NCBI GenBank assembly: GCA_013396915.1
Contig: VWZL01002043.1
Span: 124,001-188,000 of the forward strand
Direction: 5' to 3'
Source: Stercorarius parasiticus
Taxonomy: Eukaryota; Chordata; Aves; Charadriiformes; Stercorariidae
Length of the DNA: 64,000 bases
A model generated the notes under the pieces. It was not told where the DNA came from, did no database searches, and saw only the letters and a program-made list of their open reading frames with translations. The translations under genes were made by a program, and so were the position numbers. Position 1 is the first letter of the stretch. Each line of letters begins with the position of its first letter. This document shows, piece after piece, positions 27,701 to 39,700 of this stretch.

Positions 27701-30700
27701 CTCCCCCTGCAGGAATGGTATTGACCAAGATATTTGATATTGCCATACATGAAGTTGTAGACACAGTCTCCATTTTTTTCAGGAGGCTCTACCTTACTGT
27801 GGCTCTGAAGAAGAGACAGGGATTCTGTGCGGCTAATTATTAAACAACAGTCTAGTATGCTGCTCAGTTGTCATGCCGCCTTCTATATAGCATTGAATCA
27901 GTCAACACAAATAAGGCTGAGACAGATGCAGCCACATGGGAGAAAATTTGCAGTACAGTGGTGGTACGCAGGAGATATACTTAATGCTCTTGTTAAGTGC
28001 CACAGTGTTCGCCTATTTCCTTAGCAGACTTGTGCCTATGTGATTCTACAAATTCCTGTGGGCTGGTGGTTTTGCTGTTCCTCTGTAGCAGATGCTGGAG
28101 AAGATAACCATTCTGTTAATTGTAATTAACTGATTTTTGCCTTTTGACGAGTACTTCTATACTGGTTGCTACTGATTTTGCTTCCCCTTTTTAAAAAGAT
28201 TAAAATATATTTTCTGCTAATTTCTAAATATGGGGATTTGTTTCTAACTTTTGGATTATATAATTTGGATTGTACAAGAAGACTCAAGTCCTTTTTAATA
28301 AAAAAATAATAATAAATTAATTGTAAGTCGGGTTTGGATTATTATTATTATGGTAACATCTTTTTCCTTTAACTGTGGAAGCAGCAGCCAATGTAGAAAG
28401 CCTGAAACAAGTTCCTTGTCTCCAGAATGGCCAGTTTTTAGTGGCTTTATGTTTATGTAACAGAAGTAGAATGTTCAGTTTTAGAAGACAGGTCAGGAAT
28501 TTGAAAAGTGTTGTAAGTGCATGTGTTCTTACTATTATAGTTCTAAATGTCTTTAAAAATAAGTTGTCTCTTGCAGAAAAGAAACCAGTAGCAGGTAAGC
28601 AAAACTTTTCTTCATTTTATTGTGTGATATTTTGTACAGGGGAACATTAAAATAGTGTCCTCTGTTAGCACAACTGCTTTTATACTAGTGTGTTAGGCTC
28701 GTAGTATTTGGGAATGTTCATGTGTTTATGGGAGGGAAATAAAGTGGTGATGTAGGGGTTTTTTCCTTAATCTCTACTTTATCTTCTGTAATCGAGACAC
28801 TATAAAATTACTATACTGACTTCTTTTGACTTATGTTCTTTCTCTTTCTTTCTGCACAAGCACTCCTATTTGGACAGGGAAACCTCCCTCCTTCTGAGAA
28901 ACATTGCAGGAAAGCCTTCTCATTTGCTGACCAAGGTGATGCTTCTTCTTTCCACCTGTATGTGACTATTTCTATGTAGAAAGAATGCTTTTGGTGTGTG
29001 CTACGCTCCTCCCATCCCTGCTCTTTCCAGGAACTTGTGCATTTACTTACATGATTATTCTGATTGTCCAAGGTGGTTTTAAAGGCTGAATGTTATTGTT
29101 TGTTTCTGCAGATTTATCAAAGTGTTCAAGTTCTTGGCAAATACTTAATAGCTATGTCAGCAGGTAAAATGCCTTAGCTGAAAAGGAAATGTTCTGAGCT
29201 ACGAGTTCTTTTGTTCCTATTCCCATTCACTAGTTAAAAAAAATCAAAAAAAAATCACAACTGTGGAAAATACATGGGAGTATTCAGTACTGTTAAAAGG
29301 CAGTGGTATCCTTAAAATACATTCACTTGCTGTATTGAAGATAAACTAAAGGTTTTTATTTTTTTTTACCATTTTTAATGCTGTCTTGGTATAATGTGTG
29401 GAGAATTTCCTAGTAAGACAGTGGTATAATGAGCCAGGTATGTAGAAATCCTGATTCATTTTCTTTACAGGAAAGAGGTCAGTAATGCACTGAGAGAGCA
29501 CAAATTACCATTCAGTTTAAGAATTACATTTTCTATACATATTTCCTTCTGAAACTAGAGTAGGAGGGATGGAGCAATCTATAAATCTCCCTGATGAAAA
29601 AACAAGCTGGGATGAGGAACATACAGCTTCACGTTGTTGAGAAGACTTTGAGTGTTCAGTAGCTGAGGTGTCAGATATATCTGATGCTATTACCTACTGC
29701 AAGTCACTCCTTGGGTTGTTTTTCTAAAATAGACACTCTAGAAGAGAAACCTCAGGCAAGCTTGAAGTGACAAAATGTACCTTGGCGACTTCAAAACAAT
29801 AAGGATGATATTTGCTGGGCATAAGTAGTCTGTATTTTCCAATAAAAGGTTAGAACCAGTTTACTGCTTTTTCTTAAATACCTTAACATTCTTCTCAAAA
29901 TGCTCAGCGTGCATCTTGACAAAAAATTTTGAGGCTGTCTAGAGGAGTATAAACAGCCAAAACCAAGTCATTTTCTGCTCTTGTGATTGCTTTGCTTAAA
30001 ATTTAAGTCCATACCTCTCTCCTTGCCGCCCCCACTCCCAACAGAGCAAAGAGCCACCAAGCCGGCAAACCTTGCTTGATTGCAAATAGATTAACAACTG
30101 CTGTGGTACAAACAGCAACCGTAATTTTCTCTCTTTCATCTCCATGTGTTTTCATATTCTCCCTTCTGGTTATTTATGTATGGGATGAGTGTTGGTTAGC
30201 ATATGGAACTTGAATAAAAAAAAACCAAAAAATCAAGTCCATTACATCATATGACCATGGACTACCTCATATGAGTGATTCTAATAGACTCCTGAAGTTA
30301 AATGTTTGGATTTATAAATCTTTGTCTTAGTGAATTAGACTTTGTAGCCCCTTGAGTCAGGTGCTTTTGATGAGCTTGCTGATATTCTGAGGATAATGTT
30401 TGTTGTTATCTCAGTTTATGCCTGTCTCAGTACAGCTGTGCCCTCTACTTCTGACTACCGAGCAGACGGTCCTCCTGTGGATACTTCCTTATTCTCTTCT
30501 TACCTCCTGTGGAGAGAAATATATTTAGGAAAGTGATTAAATGGAAGTCCACTTTGTTGCTTAGATCTCTTCAGCTTGCTGTAACATTAGATAAGTCCAA
30601 GTACGACAGAAGCAGTCCCAAGAAATGAGGCTTTTCCTTGCAATTGTAGCAAGGTGTTAGATCAGTTAGTTGTAGGGTCATGTTGCAGCTCTATGCTGGT

Positions 30701-33700
30701 GTCTCTGGTGTGTCAAATGTTTTTTTATTGTCTTATTGTTTCTTGTATTCTTCCTCGTCTTTGATCTGCCTACCTCTTATATTGAGACTAGAGACACTTT
30801 GGGGGAATGATAATGCCATTTTGTCCTCTGGTAATATAACTAACTGTAAAAATTCTAGTCATGGACTAGATTCCTTTTGCATTACAACCATGCACAAACA
30901 CAGTTCCTGTTGCAGCGTAGGACACGTCTTAGCACAGAAAATTATTCATTGTGGTGGTCTCTTCATTTTTAAACATAATTCTGTGTGTTATTGTTCACAC
31001 AGCATTGAAACCCTTTTTTGGAAAACAGAAAGAAGTGAAGGCATATCAGCGAAGTAAGTTAGTGGAATATTGAAAATAAAGCAATGTATCTTTAATGACA
31101 AATCTGCAAGCTTGTTCCCCTGTAGGGTTGGAATTAAGCTATCAAATGAATACTAAAAACTAAGCTTATGGCTGTGAAATATAGAGTACGTGCAAATAAT
31201 TTTGAGAACAGTATTCAGGCCTCAAATATATTCTTGTTTAGGACATGAAAACAGGAAATAGAAATGTAACATGCTGGATTTTGAAGTTACCGTTTCTTCT
31301 ACCATTCTGATGCATGTGAAGCTGAAACCACGTTCAGAAAGCCAGATGATGGTGATTTAATGATGTAATGCTTCAGATATGTATGTCAGCATCTGGAGAA
31401 AGGAATCGTGTTATGCCTTCTCTTCCCAAATATCTGATACTCAATCTCCTTTTCTTGTTGACCTGAAGGCAAATATTCTTTTTGGGAATGTTGATTGTCG
31501 TGGTTTGTAGCCTTTGGTTACTACACACTGTCATCCCTTCAGACCTTTGAATAAATCAGTTGTGAAGTTGGCTTCATGCATCTTAAGTCAGTCTGATGCA
31601 GATGTGCTCATTCTTGAATGAAGCATCTGTTTGAGATTTTTTTTTTTAAATGCAGTTTAAAAATACAGCAGTTAATTTCTAATCTGCAAAGAATCTAAGC
31701 ACAAGCTGAAAACTCCAGCCTCCTACAGCCAGTTTTTGAGGAAGTTGTGATGACCACACCTGGAAACCACAAAAAGGATGTAGGTGATTAGTAGCAGGGT
31801 TTTGTGCAATGCTGGAAATCAAGATACAAAATTTTTATTCAGCAAGCTGCTTTGTACTGATCTTCTGCGATTATTGTGGTATTCCTGTGTAGTTTTAATG
31901 TTACCTTTGTCTTGGAATGAATTATAATAAGCTATTGTGGATACATGGTTAGGTAAACAGCCTATGTTCTCAAATCTGTTTCTCTCCTCTTCTGCATATC
32001 AGTCGAGCTTTTTGTCCAGCTAAAACTCACCAGTCAGTCCTAGTGCCTCGTCTGTTATGTTGTAGTCTTCTTTATACTCTCAAACTTCATTACGGTGGTT
32101 TCCCTCCTTTTTTTTTTTTGGTTTGGTTTGGGTTTCGGGGCGGGGGGGGGTTTCTCTCCTCTTTCTTGCTTTTTTCTGGTCCCAGATCCTAATACATTTT
32201 CTCCTATAATTATTTGCCTCAGGTAGCCCCAGTGAAAAGCCTGGTCTAGAGCTGTTACAAGACAGGTCCTATTCAGAGGCAAGCAGGAAGATAATCTAGT
32301 GCAGATGGATGCTTCAAGGGATAAAGAGCCAGTGAAATTCCTTGCAAATGCATTTTGGTTTTCTTCTTCCTCACTACTAGCTTTGTCAAATCTAGTTTGA
32401 GTGTTCTTTCAGGGGGACAGCAGAATGTATGCCCCCGCCGAATAAGATTATATTCTGCCATACCTTGAAGCATACGTTCAATATGGCATGATGTCTAGTT
32501 GGAGGCCATTAATCAGTGGTGCACTCCAGTGGTCAATACTGGATTCAGTACTTTTCAACATCTTCATTAATGATCTGGATGATGGGGCATACGCTTACCC
32601 TAATTTCTGGCTCAGGCTTGGACTAAGTCCCCCACCTCTGGCCCTCACCAAAAACTACTCCTCAGAACTGATCTCCTTGGTCCAGCTTGCCTTTGTCTGC
32701 CTCATTCCAGCGCCACGTCAATGGACCCTCTAGGTGCTCTCTTTTGCTCAGCCCTAACCCTATAGACAAGCTGACAGTCATAGACAAGCTGTTATGTATG
32801 GGCTGGATAAGCAGACATTGAGGTAGACTGAAAACTGGCTGAATGGCAGGGCCTAGAGGGTGGTGATCAGTGGCACCAAATCTAGTTGGAGGGCAGTAAC
32901 TACTGGTGCACCCCAGGGATCAATACTGGGTCCAGTCCTCTTCATCTTCATTACTGATACAGATGGTGGGTCAGAGAGTGCCCTCAGCAAGTTTGCTGAT
33001 AACACCAAACTAGGAGGAGTGGCTGTGATGCCACAGGGTCATGCTGCCATCCAGAGGGACCTTGACAGGCTGGAGAAATGGGTTGACGGGAACCTCACAA
33101 AATTCAACAGAGGGAAGTGTGAATTTCTGCACCTGGGGAGGAACAACCTTGTGCACCAATCCATGCTGGAAAGCAGCTTGGCAGAAAAAGACCTAGGGGT
33201 CCTGGTGGACACCAAGTTGACCATGAGCCACCAATGTAACCTTGCAACAAAGAAGACTAATGGTATCTTGGGCTGCATTGGGAGGAGTGTTGCCAGCAAG
33301 TGAGTGGAGGTGTTTCTTACCCTCTGCTCAGCACTGGTGAGGCCACACCTGGAGTAGTGTGTCCAGTTCTGGGCTCCCCAGTACAAGAGAGCTACGGAGC
33401 TACTGAAAAGAGCCCAGCAAAGGCCCACAAAGATGATGAAGGGACTGGAGCATCTCTCCTGTGAGGAGAGGCAGGGAGGTCTGTGACTGTTCAGCCTGAG
33501 AAAGACAAGGCTTGGGAAGATCTCATCAACGTATACAAATATCTGAAGGGAGATACAGTCTGTACACAGTCCTGGGCACCTGGCTCAAAGTGGCTCCACT
33601 TGAGCAGGGGAGTTGGACAAGATAACCTCAGCCATTCTGTGAAAAATGGGAAAAACGGGTTCCCCAGAGACAGGGACGTCCACATGTATTTTAATGTGGA

Positions 33701-36700
33701 CGAACTTAACTTTTGCTTTTCCTGATGTTTTGAGGTAGCTGAGGTACTAGTTTTGCGTCCTCTCTTCCTCAACTTCAGTATGAGATAGACAGTAGCATCG
33801 CAGTTTTCTACCCAACCAGTTGGTTTAATGATATTACAGGCAAATAAAATTCTGATCTTGTTAAAGTTGCACAGTGGTTCTCTTTAATGGGAAGTAGCAC
33901 TGCCATGTTCGTCTGTGAAAATTTCTTTGCATCACGCTTCTAGCATTAGCACTTCGCCAAATACTATATGTTGTTGTAGTATGGTCCAAGATCATCAGGG
34001 AGAGTGTGAAAAACTGTCGTGGTTTAACCCCAGTCTGCAGCTAGGACCATGCAGCCGCTTGCTCGCTTACCCCCTTGTAGGGTAGGGAGAAAAGGAGGGG
34101 GGGAAAAAACCTCATGGGCTGAGATGAAGACAGTTTAATAGAACGGCAACAGAAGAGAAACTACACAAGTTGCTCTCACCACCCAATGATCAGTTGCCCA
34201 GCCTGTTCCAAACTGTGATCGCAGATTCCCGTGCCCCCCCCTCCCCGCCCCCAGCTAACCCCCATTTATATACTGAGCGTGATGTCTGTGGTATGGAATA
34301 TTGCTTTGGCTTGTCTGTGCTCCCTCTCAGCTTCTCTGGGAAGTTGAAAAAGTCATTGACTAATATAAACATCACTTAGCAACAACTAAAACAGTATGTG
34401 TTATCAACATTCTTTTCATACTAAATCCAAAACACAGCAGCTAGTAGGAAAAAAAATAATTAACTATCACAGCTGAAAGCAGAACAAAAGCTTAAGCACT
34501 TGGTAATTTTTATCAAGCACAAGGGATGTTCTGGAGAGATTCATAGATGCCATTATGCATTTAAGTTCAAGCAACTGCTCTCTATCTCCTGGCCTTCCTT
34601 CTTTGCCCTGATAGACTGTGAGGCAAAAAGATTCCTTCTGTAGGAACTTGTGACAAGGGCTAGTGTGACTGTGAGATGCATTTAAAAATGTAACTACTGC
34701 TTTCCAAATTCTATTCAGAAGCCACCTTCTGTGTTAGTTAGGCTTCTAATAGCAAAAAGTTTGCAAATAGTGCACAGAAGTAGAACAAAGGAAAAATATG
34801 GCACTGGCCCAGTGTAATGTCATTGTAATATTTAAAAACTTTTTGGGTGAATAATTCTCAGACACAATGCCCAAAACGATTTTCAATGGCCAATGCTTTA
34901 CATGCATTTCCGTATTTTTTAAGATAATACAATATGGTGACAATGAGTCAGGAAGTGCCAGACACATAGAAAACTCTATATTAAGTTGGGAAGGAAGAAG
35001 GAGGAAATATGGGATATGTCTACATTAAGGAGGATGGACCCCTCACCAGGAAAATGACTGCTGTACACTCATATTCAGTGAGCTTTGAAAGAGAATAATG
35101 TCTTGTTTGCCTTTGTGCTTTACTCAGATATAGGTTATTCTGGGTTATTTTGAGAAGAAATGCAATAAAACATGTTTTGAGAATAGTCATGAACTACTAC
35201 TGTAAACACAAGTTCACTGTAAATAAATGGGCTGTGCAACTATTGCCACACATTGTTTTTTTAGAGTAGGGCTGTTCTTGCCTGTCCTGATGAGTTTATC
35301 AAGAAATGCAGAAGAACTATTGTTAATATTCACTCATTTGGCTTTCCCCTTCCAGTGCTGATCACATACACACTTGTTCTAGTGTTCCTTCTTTTTTTTT
35401 TTTTAATAATAAATGAAAACAACCAATAGAAAACACTTCATTAATGTCCTGATTGATTCACCTTAAACATTGGGCTGATAAAGGTGTCTTGAAGTTTTGG
35501 GGAATTGGGTACAAATTGAGATATTAATATGGTGTTCTCAGGCAACAGGAACCTCTGTTTCAATAAAAACTCCGCAGGAAGGAGGGTCCTTGAAAAACGG
35601 TGATTGACTTTCTACCTGAGGCTAGATTGTAGCTGGGAAAACTAATAGTGGATACCTGCTTCTAGTCCTACAGAAGTCAGTGCTACTTGTCTATATAGTT
35701 ATATTCTTATCTGCATTCAAAGAAAGACTTCAGAGAAAAAATTCAAATATTAAACATAAAAGAAATTTCTTCTTCTGTGCATTGTGTGATCTACGCATCT
35801 ACATTGCTAACTTAAGCGAAATGTGGACTTTGTTACTTACCTCTTATCATTAAATACTAGCTTTCCTAAATACTGTAACATTTCTTAAGTGATTTTTCCC
35901 CCTTTTTTTTTCATTCTGCCTGTGATCTCTGTAAAAGGGATCAGTTAATGACATTTCAAAACATACAATGAAATAAAAAATAAGTCCCAACCTAGAAATG
36001 AGGCATGAACTTATTTGAGCAAGGTCAGCTCTGTCATAGCACACATCTTGCAATAATTAATGTTAAAACATGGCTGGAATATCTTTAACTGCACGTTTTA
36101 CTGGAAACAAGCAGGAGACTGTGATCATCATCATATTAAGGAAGTCTTAACTTTAGATTTTGTGGGGTTATCCTTTCCAGTATTCCAGTTTAGGCTAAAA
36201 TTATTAAAAACTGAGTTCTGGTAAAAAAAATACAAAGAAAAAGTCATTAATTTAAGACCATTGCATTGCAGAGCTGTAATCTTTCAATTTTAGTTCACAA
36301 TATGTTTGGATATTTTGGATGAGCAAGCCCTTAACATAAGTGTGTTGCCAAACATTCTTTAAGGCAGGTGTGATGTTTTCCATAACCAAATGTAACCTCA
36401 GCTCAAAGCTTTAAAATGCACGTATAACAGTACTCTTGAAGTCGTCCCATTAAAGTGAGGAATTTATGTTGCAATTTTACAGTAATGTGTACTGCTACTA
36501 AAAGAGAATATCCTTTTCCTGGCAGAGGTGGAAGTGACGCTCCTTCACGTTTTGTGTTTTCACACAGTAGGTGTATGTATGTATCTCCTTTATGCTTTTC
36601 CATAGCATGAACGTGACCAGAAAGGCAGTCTTATCGAGGAGTGGATTCTGCTGAATCTTTCTGCTGTGATGATTTTCAACCAGAGCAGCTCCCTGACTGA

Positions 36701-39700
36701 ATTGGCTGTGCAGCCACAGCTGAGAAGTGGTGCTGTGCAGGGGGGGCAGGTGTATCAGCCGTATCAGGGGTTTACGTTGGTATACGTTGCTTGTGAAACC
36801 ATAACCTAGGCATCAGTCCTGCCATTTGTGTGTATGTTTATGACCCTTTGGCAACCTAACTTGCATCACTATTACTAGAAGGATTTACTAGCAATGGGGA
36901 AATAAATACCTAAGTTAAATGTGATTGGACTGTATGTCCTGGCCTTATTAGTTTGTGGCGTTGAATAGTCTATGGTTGCAGTCAGGTGTTCTTGCTACCT
37001 GTCACCTTTCTCCGTGTGCAATGAAAAATGTTGTTAGTTTAGTACACGCTGATGGATTGCACATGCTTCCTCCCATTGAGGAGTTGTCTTGGTTCCGTCT
37101 AGAGGGGAGAAGAGAGCCTGTGTTTGTGTCTGAGTGCAGTTTTGGGCTGGCTTTGATGGGGAGGGGATGTGTATGGAAGCGTTCTTGGCTGTTAGGAGAG
37201 GAACAGAACAAATTGTTGTGAGTTTTGAAGAATTCTGTAGTTATTCGTTTATTTTATTAAGTAATCAAAGTAGACAGTTACTCCTCCTGCTCCAGTGAAA
37301 CATCGTTTGTCATATCAGCAGTGATGCAACAGTGGCCTGAGCACTGAACTATAAAGCAAAACTTGAATAACTTAAAATCCTTGACTACTGTGTGCATTCA
37401 GAAGTTTCTGATTTTTGCTTTCCTTTCCTCTGTGCATTTCTAGTAAGTAGATTCAGACCTCTTCTTATAGTTTGTTGCTGGTTGAAACTGGTTCTTATTT
37501 TTATAATTGTAGTTCTGGTTTTTTGTTTCAATTTAAACCAACTTTGTTAAACTCTAGTAAAGTATAAGAAATCCTGATCTCTGGACCCACATTAAAATCA
37601 AGTGGGAAATGAAAAGTAATTGGTGCATGTTAAATCTTCAAAATTATTTTTTGGTCTACATATTTTTTTATTATTATTTTTTAAAACATTTTAGAGAATG
37701 ATGGATTATAAACTTTGAGATCTACAAAGACATTTTTAGCAGTGTTAGTGCAGCTGTATGAGAGGCCCCCAGCTGATTCCTTGTTTCTTGCTGTGTTGTT
37801 GCTGCGTGTGCCTGTGCGCTGTGGCCGTAAGGTGCTCCTGCTGGGATTTGCTATAGATAATTGCGTTGCACAGGTGTACAGTGAAATGGGGGGGAAAATT
37901 GTGCTGCTTGACTTTAGTGAAGAGCAAAACCAATTGTGTTGTCAACCTTTGTACAGCAATAAAGGTTGAGCAGCTTTTTTAAACCATAAATTACAGTTTC
38001 TCCAAATGTGTGATAGAATAAAAAATCTTTTGCTTTTGCTGATTTCATAATGCACAGGTGCATAGCGTCACTTTTAGAAACTTACAAGTATTTAAAACCT
38101 TGGTGTTTAATAATAATTTATTTCTACAGATGGAAATGGTTCATGTTAAGGAAGAATATTTTAGAATTCTAGGTGTGTTTTACATTTAAGTGATTCTAGG
38201 TATCATGGCACTGTTGTTTGTTTGTTTTTAATAGAATGCTAATCTGATCTACCCTTTCTAGGCTATGCAACCCCATCTTTATGGTGAATAAAAAGCCATA
38301 GTTCTCTGTAGACTAATAAAAACCTATGTTCCTAGATAATTGAGTTCCCAGACAATGTTTCAAGCTCACATTATATCTGCTCGTGTCAACTTACTCGTTC
38401 GTTTTATTGAACAGGATTATGTTTCTCATAAGGCAGCCTATTGTCTTGTCTAGCTGATACTTTTTCCAGTGCATATTATGGTCACAGGTGTGAGGGAGCA
38501 AAAGCTGTTCAGTCAGAGTATAATAAATATCAACTTTAGTAGTTGATAGGAATATTGGTAATTCACTGAGAAGTGGAAAACTTAAACTCTGTGGATTTCA
38601 GGGTAGCTGAATCTTGACTTTTACAAGAAAAGCAACCATCTAAACACATGGTAAAGAAACCATTAATTACATTCATACAAGAAAGCAATGCAGAACTGAA
38701 TGTCTGTGGCATGCTGAGTGATGTTGTAATGGGCTGTGCTACTTCTGATCTAGGAAAATCTTCATTTTTCTTTTCTAAGGAGATTGAATGTTTTGGAGGG
38801 GATTTGTTTATTATTCTATATGTTTGTTTATTGTCCTAGAGGTTTTAAAATAATTATGATGCTTTTAGATATTAACCACAATGAACATCCACAATTTACA
38901 ATTTCTAAAATCTGAAACCTGCATATGGCATCTTAAAAAGAGTGGTTGCTTGTTTAGCTGTGTATTTCAAATCCACTTTCAACAGAAATATCAATAATCT
39001 CCAGAAATTAAAAAACAATACTGCCAGTCTTACAATATACAGATTTCTTTAGCATCAGCAGATAGAATAGATTTAAATTATCTGAATTTTTAATGCATTT
39101 CCAGTTGTAACAAAAACAGATTAGAACTTAGAAGAGCATCAAAGAAAGAATGCTCGTTTGTTTTGTGTGTCTCGAAATACTTAAAGTGAGCCCGGATTTA
39201 GTAAAGATAAAGGGAGCATTCAGGCCACTTACTTATTGCAAATGGATTTAATAGTTAAAAGTCTTCCAAACCAATGCATATAGTGTGGAATCCTATTTAT
39301 CGGATTTGTTTTCCATACTTTCTGTGTGCTGTTAAATTCTGATATTTCTCAGTGTGCTATTTATGTTTTATGTTGATCAGCCAAAAATCTCGTTGGGTGT
39401 ATTTAATTGTACGCTCTTGTTAAATATGTACTGTCCAAATTTACGACTGTAAATACCTGATATGCTAAAAATACTTCGTAGTAATGCACAAGGCTACTTA
39501 CAATATGGAAGAACAGAGAAATGCCAAATGTGTCTGTACAAAATACATACCTCCAGTATGTTCTTTTGGAGATAATGGCAGTTGTATTTCTAAATGTTAG
39601 ATATCTATAGTAACACTTTTTGTCTTAAAAAATAATAGTCTTCATCATCACTAAGAAATAGTTGAGGATTTATAGATGGGTAAATCATCATTTCAGTTCA

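Noticed and set aside
28577..28594. 18-nt segment with good acceptor (tctcttgcag) and donor (gtaagc), like a micro-exon
   Set aside because: In the phase required between residues 248 and 249 it contains TAG, so it cannot be a coding cassette exon; treated as chance splice-like sequence.
31003..31053. 51-nt segment between a cacacag acceptor and a gtaagt donor
   Set aside because: In the required phase it starts CAT TGA, a stop at the second codon; its neighbours do not resemble RAPH1.
31496..31520. TGTCGTGGTTTG, resembling the start of the LTR at 34015
   Set aside because: Similarity stops after about 12 bases and there is no matching other end, TATA box or target duplication.
37715..37969. 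84-codon frame followed by an AATAAA-like motif (37960-37966), possible small gene
   Set aside because: No family resemblance, no promoter or splice context; hydrophobic residue mix is typical of T/G-rich intron.
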